Positions 21,770 through 32,349 of a DNA stretch of 64,000 bases are shown one piece after another. Source of the DNA: Heterodera schachtii (Eukaryota > Nematoda > Chromadorea > Rhabditida > Heteroderidae); the NCBI GenBank assembly GCA_023374025.1, contig SIJG01000023.1, positions 1,239,382-1,303,381 of the forward strand, in the 5' to 3' direction. Below the pieces are notes generated by a model. It was not told the origin of the DNA. It worked only from the letters and a program-made list of their open reading frames with translations, and did not search any database. How positions within the stretch are numbered: the stretch's first letter is position 1; every line of letters starts with the position of its first letter. The position numbers and the translations under genes were made by a program.

Positions 21770-22520
21770 CAGGAATTGGGACGAGAAAAAAGCCGGGATT
21801 TCGGGAATCGATTGACGAGAAAAATGCCAGAATTTCGGGAATGGATTGACGAGAAAAATGCCCTGAATTTCGGGAACTGGGACGAGAAAATTGCCAGAAT
21901 TTCGGGAATCGATTGACGAGAAAAATGCCCTGAATTTCGGGAATTAGGACGAGAAAATGGTCAGGATTTTGGGAATCGGGACGAGAAAATGGCCAGGATT
22001 TCGGGAATCGGGACGAGAAAATGGCCAGGATTTCGGGAATCGGGACGAGAAAATGGCCAGGATTTAGGGAATCGGGACGAGAAAATGGCCAGAATTTCGG
22101 GAATGGATTGACGAGAAAAATGCCCTGAATTTCGGGAATTGGGACGAGAAAATTGCCAGAATTTCGGGAATGGATTGACGAGAAAAATGCCCTGAATTTC
22201 GGGAACTGGGACGAGAAAATTGCCAGAATTTCGGGAATCGATTGACGAGAAAAATGCCCTGAATTTCGGGAATTAGGACGAGAAAATGGTCAGGATTTTG
22301 GGAATCGGGACGAGAAAATGGCCAGGATTTCGGGAATCGGGACGAGAAAATGGCCAGGATTTCGGGAATCGGGACGAGAAAATGGCCAGGATTTAGGGAA
22401 TCGGGACGAGAAAATGGCCAGGATTTCGGGAATCGGGACGAGAAAATGGCCAGGATTTAGGGAATCGGGACGAGAAAATGGCCAGGATTTCGGGAATCGG
22501 GACGAGAAAAGGGCACCGGG
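21770..22520. repeat. 32-bp tandem repeat array
   Basis: About 23 units of GGGACGAGAAAATGGCCAGG plus ATTTCGGGAATC (32 bp), with 33-36 bp variants (GATTGACGAG..., TGCCCTGAATTTC) interspersed in a higher-order pattern: the block 21826-21999 reappears at 22165-22340. Since 32 is not a multiple of 3 the array is open in long frames that cycle through all three phases; I do not treat these as genes. Confidence 0.85.
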
Positions 22521-22584
22521 ATTTGGGTGGCATCCCTGGGCTAATCATCACCCATCATCAATCTGTTAGCTTCCATCCATCTTT

Positions 22585-23423
22585 CTATGACCATGACCAC
22601 AAGTCGCGCCATATCAGTTTGCATGTATTCAGTTCGTTGCCAATAGATTCCACACAATGATCAATGCAGTTAGAAGAGCCGCAGCCGCCGCCGCTACAGC
22701 AGTTGTCGTCACGGCAAGCGCAATCGCCACCGCACGGGTTGCCTGCATCACCTGCGGCCAAGGCAGCAAGACCAAGCAACATGATTACCGCGGCGATGAC
22801 CAGCAAACTGAGCATGACGATGAGCAGGCATATGCCGATACACCTCAGCCACATTCTCCAATCTCGGCTGGCTCTTGGAGCAGTACTTGGGAGACTGGCG
22901 GCGGCCACGGCTTCTTCTTCCTGTTCAATTCCATCTGCTGCTGCGCGTGCAGTGCCACCACTTTGGTCAGCGCGTTCGGCGGCTTCTGATCCGTTGCGTG
23001 CGTTGGCTTTATCTCCGTCTGCGCGTGTGACGGCTTTTAGGTCAGAGAGTTCGATGGTTATTGCGGCTTCTGCTCCGTCACGTGCATTGGCTTTATCTTT
23101 TCCGTATGTGCGTGCGGCCGCTTTTTCGGCTTTTTCTCGGCGTGCAGCGGCTTTATGTTTTTGGTCAGCGCTTTTGGCATTTGCTTTGTCGTTTTGGTCA
23201 GAGCGCAAGGCTTCTCGTCCGATGAGTTGGGAGGTTTCTTCTTCTCCGTCTCCGAATATGGATATTGTTACTTCGCTTGCGTTTCCGGTGTCTTTTTGTT
23301 TTCCGTTTCCGTCCGCGCGTCCGCCGCGCTTACGGCGGCGCCGCCGTCCCTTTTTTGATCCTGCGATTGAAAAGTAAAATTAATTTTACCGTACCGTTTT
23401 ATTTTTTTCTTGGAATTACCCAT
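22585..23423 (-). CDS. Single-pass membrane protein with Cys-rich tail (module copy B)
   Basis: Two exons are proposed: 23423-23396 (ATG, MGNSKKKIN) and 23360-22585, joining in phase to about 267 aa. Order: Arg/Lys-rich start (SKKGRRRRKRGG), a long Ala/Lys/Glu linker with imperfect repeats of KANARxGxEAA type, then DWRMWLRCIGICLL leading into a Leu/Val/Ile/Ala transmembrane helix. The final 60 residues contain ten Cys, including CGGDCACRDDNCCSGGGCG. The topology fits a type II membrane protein with a disulfide-rich outer domain. Family and function unknown. The linker explains the long antisense open frames here. Confidence 0.6.
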
Positions 23424-23635
23424 TTGTAATGCTTAAGGTTTTCTTAATTTTGGGCTCTAATTTAATCTCAAGTTAATTATTAGAGATAATCTTAGTTGTT
23501 GATTTATGTATATAAGCATTTCCGTTTTTTGCGTTAGAGAAAAAAAGTCATAAAAAATTTTTAAGCCATTTAAATGCCATTTCAAGCAACATAAAAAGTC
23601 ATTAGACTTAAATTCAAACATGTAATGATACATAC

Positions 23636-23772
23636 CAGGGATGGCACGGAATTCCGATTTCCGACTTCCGATTTCCGACATTTTTGGGGTCGGAATTCCG
23701 ATTTCCGAAAATTTTTTGGCCCCCGCAATTCCGATTTCCGAAAATTTTTGGGGCCTCGGAATGCCATCCCTG
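23636..23772. mobile_element. MITE, CAGGGATGGC family, with 8-bp duplication
   Basis: 137 bp with ends CAGGGATGGCAC and GGAATGCCATCCCTG, flanked by perfect ATACATAC duplications (23628-23635 and 23773-23780). The interior is a run of GGAATTCCGATTTCCGA units. The 8-bp duplication indicates hAT-type transposition in trans. Confidence 0.8.
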
Positions 23773-23830
23773 ATACATACACGCATAAATTTATAGCCTA
23801 TCATCCAGTTAATTCATTAAAATTAGTTAA

Positions 23831-25484
23831 TTAATTACCCTCATCAATTTGGAGAAACAATCGATCGTAGGCAGTCTTGAAGAAGCGCGCAGTTTCTCTC
23901 ATCCATTTTTCATATGTGTTTTGCCTATTCTTGAAACTTTCTTCTCTTTTATGATTATGTTGTTGTCCCTTTTTGTTGCCCCTTTTTGGGGTGAAAATGC
24001 CTGTTATTTTTTTGGCATTGGATGCAATGCCAATTTTCAAAAAGGCATTCAGTGCCGAAAAGCCGCGCATTGCGAGTCGCCAATTGGACATCTCACTGTA
24101 GGGCTGAACTTGGTGCCATTTAATGCCCAAATGATGTGCCATCCGATTGAACACTTGTTGCGAAATGCATTTCATCCCTTTGCCCGACGGAATGCCCGTC
24201 TTTTTGAATTGGCTTAAATTTTCCATCATTTGGCCAACCGTTCGTTTTGTCTCTTCAATGGCAGAAAGCTGCTTTTTCCTTGCTTCTTCATCATTCCCGC
24301 TTTTCAATGCTTCATCATTGCCCAATTTCTCCACTATTTCTTGCACATTTATTCGATTCAAAAATTTTTCCACCAAATTTTTTGCTTTCGCTTTTTTTTG
24401 CGTTTCGTTGCCAAACTTTGCGCACGCCTCCATCAATTGTTCATATTCTATGGTTATGTCCAAATTGGCCTCAACCATCAAATTGGCCAACTCATTTTTT
24501 AAGCTATGTTCAATTTGTTGGCTTTTGCTTTTCCCATTTTTTGGCTTTTCCTTTTCCATCTGTTCAATATTGGCAATCAAATTGTGTTTGAAATTTTGCA
24601 ATTCTTCTCTGGCATTTTGTCCCTTCTTCTCTTTGGCATTTTGTCTCTTTTCTTGGGCATTTTCTATTTTGGCATTTTGTCCCTTCTTCGCTTTAGCATT
24701 TTCCACTTTGGCATTTTGTCCCCCCTCATTCTCTTTGGCATTTTCCAATGGAACTTTCAAATTTTCCTTCAAATACTTTAAATTTGCATAATTTTCCGCT
24801 GAAAAATTCGTTTTTCCGTTTTTAATACAAAATTGATGCAACGTTTTGATGGTCATTTCGGCACTGGCAATGTCTTTCAACTGATGTAACACTTCATCTT
24901 CCACTGTTTCATCTGCTTCATTCGTTACCTAATTAATTTGTTAATTAGACTAATTAAAATAACCATTAGTGCTAGGATTGATTTTATGTGCTAAACCCTC
25001 TGAAAATGTACATAATTTTGTATAGTAATTTTCTATATTTTAAATTCAATGACATAAATAAATTTTAGCAATTTTTTGGCTTAAATGCTTAAATTTTATG
25101 TGTTTAATGACGATCATTAGCGCTAATTAATCACCTCTTTAATTGAATGGATTATTTCCTTCTTTATTTTTGTTAATTTATCGTTCAATTCCACCAAATT
25201 TTCTGGCGATGATTCCGACCGCGGCTGTTGAGCATTAAGCAAAACTAAATAAATCCAAAAAATAAATTAATTTATCCCTTTAGTATTAAATGTTTATAAA
25301 TTAGGTCAAGTTACAAGCCTTGAATTTAAAAAACTTGGAATTTCCAAGTCAAAAACCTAGGAAGAAATCGAAAAACCCAAACTCCAAAAATATTTGCGGT
25401 GCCATTTATAATTTGGCATTTTTTAATTAGCATTTTAAAATTACCAATAAAATATGAAGCAAAGCAAAAGAATAAAATTGTCAT
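23831..25484 (-). CDS. Predicted secreted lysine-rich repeat protein (module copy B)
   Basis: Three exons in phase (25484-25445, 25244-25135, 24928-23831) give 415 aa. The signal peptide is MTILFFCFASYFIVLLNA, cleavage likely after Ala before QQPR. The middle (about residues 105-155) is NAKVENAKAKKGQNAK-type repeat, shorter than in copy A. The C-terminal third matches copy A closely: QVFNRMAHHLGIKWHQV, NWRLAMRGFSALN, RFFKTAYDRLFLQI, DEGN end. Same intron positions and phases as copy A. No recognised domain. Confidence 0.75.
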
Positions 25485-25639
25485 TTAATAAATTAGCTAA
25501 AATGAATAAAAATTGAAGGAATCTTCTCGATTATTTTTAATAAAAATTTAATTGTCAATTTATGAAAAATATTTTTTATGAAAATTCTGATCCAAAAATT
25601 GAATTTATGAAAAATTTATTTTTAAGGATTATTTTTGAA

Positions 25640-25870
25640 AAAAAAAAAGCCAGCGAAAAATGAATGATGGAATGGTATGCTTCACCGCTTGTCAGGACGA
25701 GCCTTTTATGGGGCAGAAATGTTTTGATTTTGTCAGATTTATCCTGGATTTAAGAAAGGCAATCTCAGAGATTAACATGTCCTGGTTTTATCAGATTCGT
25801 CCTGATTCGGATAAAGGAAATCTGATGAAAGATTTACTTGTCCTGATTTTTTAGAGTCGTCCTGAAATTG
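25640..25870 (-). repeat. Upstream block of copy B, with 58-bp repeat units
   Basis: GCCAGCGAAAAATGAATGATG, GAGCCTTTTATGGGGCAGAAATG and two to three units of TGTCCTGGTTTTATCAGATT type correspond to 19740-20075 upstream of copy A. The similarity ends at about 25870, where a local duplication begins. Confidence 0.5.
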
Positions 25871-26115
25871 AGAATTTCCAAGTCAAAAACATTCGAAGAA
25901 ATCGGAAATCCAAAAACTCAACAATATTTCCGGTCCCATTTATAATTTGGCATTTTTAATTAGCATTTTAAATTACCAATAAAATATAAAGGCAAAAGTA
26001 ATAGAATAATTGTTATTTATTTACATTTATAAAATGAATAAAAATTGAAGGAATCTTCTCGATTATTATTTAATTTAAAATTGTCAATTTATGGCAAAAT
26101 ATTTTTTATGAATAT
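25869..26115 (-). pseudogene. Duplicated, decayed first-exon region of the copy B gene
   Basis: About 250 bp similar to 25318-25600, including TTTCCAAGTCAAAAAC, TATAATTTGGCATTTTT, TTACCAATAAAATAT and GAAGGAATCTTCTCGATTA. The position matching the signal-peptide exon lacks an ATG and has lost reading frame, so this is a tandem duplicate relic roughly 550 bp away from its source. Confidence 0.6.
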
Positions 26116-27388
26116 ATTACCGAGCTTGGAAAACTTTTAAATGAAAAATATGTGATGGGATTTGCTCGATCATCACCAAACTAAATTAAGTAAAATTATT
26201 TAGTTTAACAAGATTATTTAAAATTAATTAATAATTGAAGGAAAACAGACATTTGTCAGGTTAACAATTAACGTTTATTATTAAAAATCAAACTAATTTA
26301 AGTAAAATTAAACAATTTAAATATTTAAATTTTAAATTAAGTAAAATCATATTTGTGGCCAAACTCAAGATGGAATTTTTTGAGACAAAAATTTTTCAAA
26401 ATGATCCCGAAAACAAATGATATGACGCAAATTGTTGCTTTTGAGACGATTCTTCATAGGTTTTTGACTTGGAAATCCAAATTTTCAGGACGACTCTTTT
26501 TAAAAAAAAATTTTCATATAAATTTTTGATATTCATGACGTCATAATGGTTTAAATTCTATCTTTTGCTTTTAGCAAATTTTGGCATTTTTTCGACGAAT
26601 TTTTTTTAGCAAATTTTTGCATTTGATTTTTTTGTCGGAAAAAATGATTTCTTTCTTCCTCTCAAATGCTATTCTTTTTTCCTTTTCATCAGATAAATAT
26701 TTACAATTCTCGAATAATGAATGAATGACCTTTCGGTGCCTTTTATTTGGGGGATTAATCATAAAATTACAGTCGCTTCCCAAATGACCTTTCATAATTG
26801 CTTTTCCATTCATTTCTAAGCTGTACAATGTTCACATTTATTCCATTCATCATCATTCATTCATCCGTAATTATTCATCAAATTTTTACTTATTTTTTCA
26901 TGAAAAAAGTTTTAGAGGGGGATTTTGGAGTTGGTTTGGATTCCGAAGGATATATGAAATCTTAAGGGGCGGGGGGTCGGTCCGCTGTTTATGATCAAAT
27001 AGGGCTGGGGTCAGAGGGGTTGGCACCAAAAATGGAAAGGGCCTCACTCAAAATTCTAGTCACGGCACCTAAAAATTGGGAAGGGCCTCACCTAAATTTT
27101 GCAATCTTTTTTCTCCAGTCTATTTTCTTGAGTTTGAGGAATGTAGAAATTGTTTTGAATATCTCATGCAAATGAGTTAATAATCGACTTTCATTTCTAT
27201 GCTGTCATTTAGGCTTAGGCCTAAACTTTAGGCTAGGCCTAGGCTTAGGCTTAAGCTTCAGCTTAATACATTTTTAGTTGCCATTGACTCATTTATGATG
27301 TTCTTATAAATAATTTAAGTAATTTTTGCCCAAAAATAATTATTGTCATGGCACATGAAATCACTTAAACCCGTTCAGGTTGTTCAGA
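26116..27388. other. AT-rich intergenic region with TTAGGC-like repeats
   Basis: No gene that I can support. An 85-codon Lys-rich open frame on the - strand (26828-26571) has no other support. At 27209-27256 a cluster of TTAGGC-type units (TTAGGCTTAGGC, TTTAGGC, TAGGCTTAGGCTTAAGC) resembles degenerate nematode telomere repeat. 26975-27110 has repeated AAGGGCCTCAC. Confidence 0.4.
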
Positions 27389-28841
27389 ATGTTGCAATTA
27401 TTCATGAAAATCGTCGTTACAGTGTTTTTAATTTTAATTGCTATTCCCGAAGCAAAGGCCGAAATAAATCCGGCGGAAATGGACAAAGGTTAAAAGAGAA
27501 AAAAGAAATTTTATTAATTCATAATAATTTTAATCAAAAATCCATAGCTTATACAAAAATAAATTATTTCAAAACTTTTCAGCTTATGACGCAATGCTTG
27601 CAGCGGATGCGATCAAACTGACCAACCCTGCTGGTGGCAATGAGAAAATTGTGGCCAAGCTGAAAAGGGCAAGAGCAGAGTTCAAACAAGCAATTGACAT
27701 CATTGACACGGTTCTTGGAGTCGCGTAAGTTTGAAATTTAAAAATTTCCTGAAATTTTTCTCAATACGCTTTTTTGAATTTAGCAAATTTTAAATTAGAA
27801 AATTTTAAGAGATTTTTGTACACAATTTTACTTTTTGCCGAAAATTTATAAAAATGGATTAAAACACAAAACAAATGAATCTTTCCATGGAAACAATTAA
27901 ACGATCATCAAAAAATAATCTAAGCAAATATTTAATGAAAAATTGATGAACTCAAATTATTAGGTAAATTATTATAAAAATAAAATAAATTTTTTTGTTT
28001 AAATGTTGTATCACAATTTTTTTATTAGCATTTAAAAATTTTAAGGGGAATTTTAAATAAATTTTAAAGCCGATCCTGATTTCCGCCTTGATAATTATTG
28101 TTTTACCTCATTTAAGGTCGAAAAAACGGCCGGATACCGTTGCTGAGGCACGCAAAAGCCCAGCATTTTTGAGAACCGATGATTCGGTTGCAAAAATTGT
28201 CGAAACAATGGGTCCGTTTTCCTGCAAAGGATCTTCTTTCTTGATCCATTCGGTCAGTAAATTTTTGAAATATTTACTTTAAACCCTTTATGTTTAGTTG
28301 AATAGTATTTTGATAAATTAGCTGAGGAAAAGCCAATCAATGGAAAAGCTTTTATCAGACAATTTTCGAAACATACAATCACAATTCTTTAGCCCGAACT
28401 TTAACAATGCCAATATATTCCGCACAAAAATTTTGATTTTGTTGCCGATTTTTAAAATTTAGAATTTTCATTTTTCAGTTTTTGAATGCTTCTCATCACG
28501 CCGGGATTGCCTTAATCCAATCGATATGCAAGCAAATCGATGAAACAACAACATCACCGATCAGCTCCGCGGAATGTGAAGGTTTCGATGCAAATCTTTT
28601 TTCTCCATCCATATCCATGGCAATTGAACTGACTGGACAGGATGTGATGTGTGAGCTCATTGCCGGGCATTGGTAAATTATTTAATTCACAAAATAAACT
28701 AAAACGTAATAAAATGAGAGATGATATTTCAGCCCGCGTGCAAACACAACTATTTCCAATTCTTGCCCAATCAGTTGCTCTTTCTGTCATTTGCTCCACA
28801 AAAAGGCGAAAAAGGTGGGTGATTTTAACAATTTAAATTAG
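27389..28841 (+). CDS. Predicted secreted protein with C-terminal cysteine cluster
   Basis: Five exons join in phase (27389-27488, 27583-27724, 28117-28252, 28479-28672, 28733-28841) to 226 aa. The signal peptide is MLQLFMKIVVTVFLILIA ending IPEAKA, cleavage probably after Ala 25. The mature part contains an amphipathic Lys/Ala segment (IVAKLKRARAEFKQAIDIID) and a central block with single Cys residues (GPFSCKGSSF, ICKQID, CEGFDANLF). The tail holds CP...CPISCSFCHLL, ending VGDFNNLN. Splice sites are all GT-AG. No family recognised; the Cys pattern suggests disulfides and hence extracellular location. It lies between the secreted-protein module and the ground-like gene. Confidence 0.65.
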
Positions 28842-29474
28842 TTTAAGTCAATGCCACAATATTAGGCTAAAACAACCTCAAAATGGAAAATTAATTTTTT
28901 TTTTTTTAAGGAAATTGCATAAATTTTAATTTTGTTAATATTCGTAATTAAAATGTTTTAAACAAGGTTCCCATCCGTCCTTGAATGGCAAAGACGTCCT
29001 TGAAATTGGGCCCTTCCGCTTGAAAATTTGAAAGTATCCTTGAATTCAAGAAGTCCTTGAAAATAAGCATTTAAAAAAAGGAAATAAACTCAAAGAAATT
29101 TGACAAAACTTTGAATTTATAACATATACGGTGCAAAATCTGGTACTAAATTGCACAAAAATTCCCAATTTTTTCCCGGCGGCGCCTATCAGCACCGCCG
29201 GAACCGACCTTTCTTTCTGTTTTTTAAAATTTGATACTTAAAAATGATCAATTTTGGAAAAAACTATTACTAATTTCTCCCCCCCCCCCCATTCCCAAAA
29301 AGTCTTTCGGAAAAGCGCCCGCAAGAAATGTTGTGAAAAGTAAAAAATGTTCATCGCCATTATCTCCAAATCGCAAAATCCGCATTTTTTGGTGAAAATC
29401 TGTTAACAAATTACACTCTTATTTTCAAACTCCATTTCCATTCCATTTTTAATTAGGCATAATTTGTACTTCAA
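28842..29474. other. Intergenic, with hairpin repeat
   Basis: 28965-29070 has several GTCCTTGAA direct repeats. One GGCGGCGCC/GGCACCGCC-type hairpin (here CTATCAGCACCGCC, 29176-29201) is followed by a run of 12 C (29279-29290), the same arrangement of hairpin then C-tract as near 34.1 and 35.4-35.8 kb. Confidence 0.5.
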
Positions 29475-29780
29475 TTAACATAATTTCAGATTGTTACCAG
29501 TTTTGCACGCTTTTTTGAGAGCTTTAATATGATGTGCGACCGACTCTCCGATGAATCTGAAAGAATTGGTTGCCGGCTTTACGTAAAGAGTATGACGATG
29601 GGCATTGGCAACATCAACGACCTGCACCTTGAAGAGCAAACTGTCCAAATTTACTGTAATAGTATTTTCGATTGCGTATAAGCGGCTGTTATCCTCGAAT
29701 TGCTGCCAATGTTTTATTGTTTCTCGGGCCGTTGATCGATGGAACATTATTTTAATAAATTGAACTCGCAAAATTGTCAT
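29475..29780 (-). CDS. Small hypothetical protein or exon, 101 codons
   Basis: An uninterrupted ATG-to-stop frame containing HWQQFEDNSRLYAIEN, VNLDSLLFKVQVVDVAN and RFIGESVAHHIKAL. It is less AT-biased and of more normal composition than random frames here. A GTAACA donor-like site near the 3' end (after KKACKT) means it could be an exon of a larger gene. No family recognised and no paralogue in the window, so confidence is low. Confidence 0.35.
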   Translation of the reverse strand: MTILRVQFIKIMFHRSTARETIKHWQQFEDNSRLYAIENTITVNLDSLLFKVQVVDVANAHRHTLYVKPATNSFRFIGESVAHHIKALKKACKTGNNLKLC

Positions 29781-30194
29781 TTTGCATACAATTTGTTGCC
29801 AAAATTACTAAATTATTTTTATGATTTAATCATTAATTAAAATTTATTTGTTCAATACCCAAAAATAAATCTTTTTGGCATTTTGATATAAAAAAAACTC
29901 TTCGCAATTTTTTACCATTTGCTCGTTAAAATTTTCAATTGAGTTATAAATTTAGTAGGACCGGAGCAGACTGGTGTCGTTAATCCCTCCATAATTTTTA
30001 AATTTCCATATTTTTCTGTGAAGAATTAGGCCTATCCGTTGCTAATTTTTAAATTAATGTTTTCTCATACATAAAAAGGAAGCCTAAATTAAAATTATTT
30101 TGTAGTCAATGTGATTTTATCATAAATTAAATTTGTTGCCAAATCAACTTTATCCAATCTCGGATCGTTTAATTTTTCATCGGCTGATCAGTGA

Positions 30195-32349
30195 TCACTG
30201 TTGTTTGAAGCACAAGCAGATCACTCCGTTATGTTCGGCCTCACAAAACAATTCTATTCAAAAAATGGCAAATTATCGGTAATAATGCAATTAATTGATT
30301 TATAATATTAATTAATGGAATGAAAAATTTAAAACTAATTAATTAATGAGAAAAAAGTATGAATAATTTTATGACCTGAATTGACAATGTAACTGAACGC
30401 ATGTCGCGCGCATATTACGTCAATCTTTCCATTGATCTCCTCGGCCACTTTGGACTGAATTTGGCGCTTGGCCACGGATGGCTTTGAATGTATATTCTAA
30501 AACGGAATTTAAATGTAAATTTTAATTATTTAAAAAATTATTAAAAATTCAATTCGCCCTTTGAATGCCTACTTACCTCGATGATCAGTTGCCGAAGGCG
30601 TTCCGAGTTGCAGTTGCGCTGCTGTTGTTGTTGTGGCGTTGCCGGTGTTGTCACCGTGCCATCGGTCGCCGCGGTTTCCACCGCTGCGGTTGGCAGTCCG
30701 GTCTTCTTGCGCTCCTTGCGCTCGTCCTGCTTCTTTCCGGCCGATGCCCGTCGTGCTGTACTGCTCGCTGTCGTGGCGGTCGCCACGGTCTCCTCCAGTC
30801 GCTGCTCCTCCTCGGCGACCGTTGACGCGGTGGCGCCAGCGTCGCCGCTGTCGCTGCTGCTGGGCGAGTTGTTGTCGTTGTTATTGTTGTTCTCCTCCTC
30901 AACTCCGGCAACGGGCGATGCCTCCTCAGTCGCTGCCGTTGGTGTGCCCTCTGACGCGGCGGTGTCCTGCAGTCGACTCTCGGCGACAGTTTCAGCGTCG
31001 CCAATGCCCGGCGACACTGTGCCAACAGTCGCAGCGGCACTGGTACTGGACGGAGAAGTCGCCCAGCTACTGGACGCCGCCGATGACTGCGTCTGTTCCT
31101 CCACCGTGTCGTAGGCAATGTCGGCAAGACCCTTTCCGTCCTCGGCCTAAAACCGAGGAAAATTCTAATTAATTTTTTTTTAAATTTGGATATAGACAGG
31201 GATGGGATTTTGGCACAAAGATTACGAAATAAAAAATTTAATTTAAAAAAGTGATTTCGGCTTGATCATTGCGATTTTCGGGTCATGGACCTGCCCATTT
31301 TTTATATTAAAAGTGCCGGAATCTGAGCCAAAAAGATCCCGCAATTAGATGCGAAAATGCAACAAAAATTAAAAAGTGCCGAAAAAATGGGACGAAACAA
31401 AAATGCCGAGAAATTCGCACACCATTGGTTCAGATTAAAGAAAACAAAAGAATTATCGTTTTGAAATATATATATTTATCCTCCTCTATCATTTTAATTT
31501 GACCTGCTGATCAGGCCCGATCGCTGAGATGGGCTCATTTAAGCTGCTTGGGGGCGGATCATTGCCCTCAAAGCCGATGTGCGTTTCCTCTGCTGGGCTG
31601 GCGGCACCGTTTCCACTCTGCCGCTTAACCACCTTGACCAATGCCAACGAGGTGGAGGCGAAGAAAAGCAACTGCAAAAAAGCTTTGCCATTTTTTTTTG
31701 CGTGGATTGAAATGCAAATTGGCAAATAAATGTTGGCACAAATGCCAAAATGAAACTTGGCATTTGGTTTTCGCTCTAATGCAGTTTACGCATCCAACAA
31801 AGCCTATATTCTTGGCATCAAACGAAAGCTTAAAACTCTTGGGAATTTTTAATTTAAGAAAAGCAAATGGATGATATGTATTTAAAAAAAATTACAAAAT
31901 TTAGCATTTATTCGAGTATATTCAAGAAATAATTTTTTATGTTTGTTGCCTTTAGCCCAGAATTTATTTTAGCAAAAAATTCTATAGGCTCAAATGTTCA
32001 ATTGATACGAAAAATGTAGGCATTGATCAAGCAAAAAAAATATATTGGCCTAAGAAATTGAGGTTAGTTGTTCATTGGACGGGTAAAACTGCAGTTGGAG
32101 CCTAATTGTTCAGGAACTCGTAAAAATTTTCCGAGTCATTTTTATTTGGTTTTTTTTTATACTTAAAATGATATTTTTTGGTGGAAAAATTTTTATTAAA
32201 TCCGTCGGATTTTCGCTCTCCAAAACTCCACAGATTCTTCAATTTTGCAATTGTTTTTTTTCCAACTCTGGTCTCGACCATCCCAAATTCTCGACAACAC
32301 TTACGATCAAAAGTTGAGTTAAGAGGAGCACTTTGGTTGAGGTGAACAT
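30195..32349 (-). CDS. Ground-like domain protein (nematode hedgehog-related family)
   Basis: Five exons in phase (32349-32305, 31671-31504, 31146-30577, 30496-30376, 30253-30195) give 320 aa. The signal peptide spans exons 1-2 (MFTSTKVLLLTQLLI then LLFFASTSLALV), with KVVKRQ after it as a possible dibasic site. Residues about 72-245 are a low-complexity Ser/Thr/Ala/Glu/Pro region. The C-terminal ~70 residues match the ground-like domain pattern: CNSERLRQLI, then SVAKRQIQSKV, IDVICARHAFSYIVNS, FCEAEHNGVICLCF with the paired Cys. Ground-like proteins are secreted, expressed in epidermis or pharynx and linked to cuticle matrix. The domain is assigned from motif memory; the long linker is unusual. 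Confidence 0.8.

Noticed and set aside
22664..23377. A 237-codon + strand open frame
   Set aside because: It is antisense to the Ala/Lys-rich membrane-protein exon; the high GC, repetitive linker keeps the opposite strand open.
26571..26828. 85-codon Lys-rich frame on the - strand
   Set aside because: Low complexity, no splice partner, no signal peptide and no paralogue in the window.
30565..31172. Three long + strand and one extra - strand frames rich in Ser, Cys, Arg
   Set aside because: They overlap the low-complexity exon of the ground-like gene in other frames; only the - frame joins flanking exons in phase and carries the domain.
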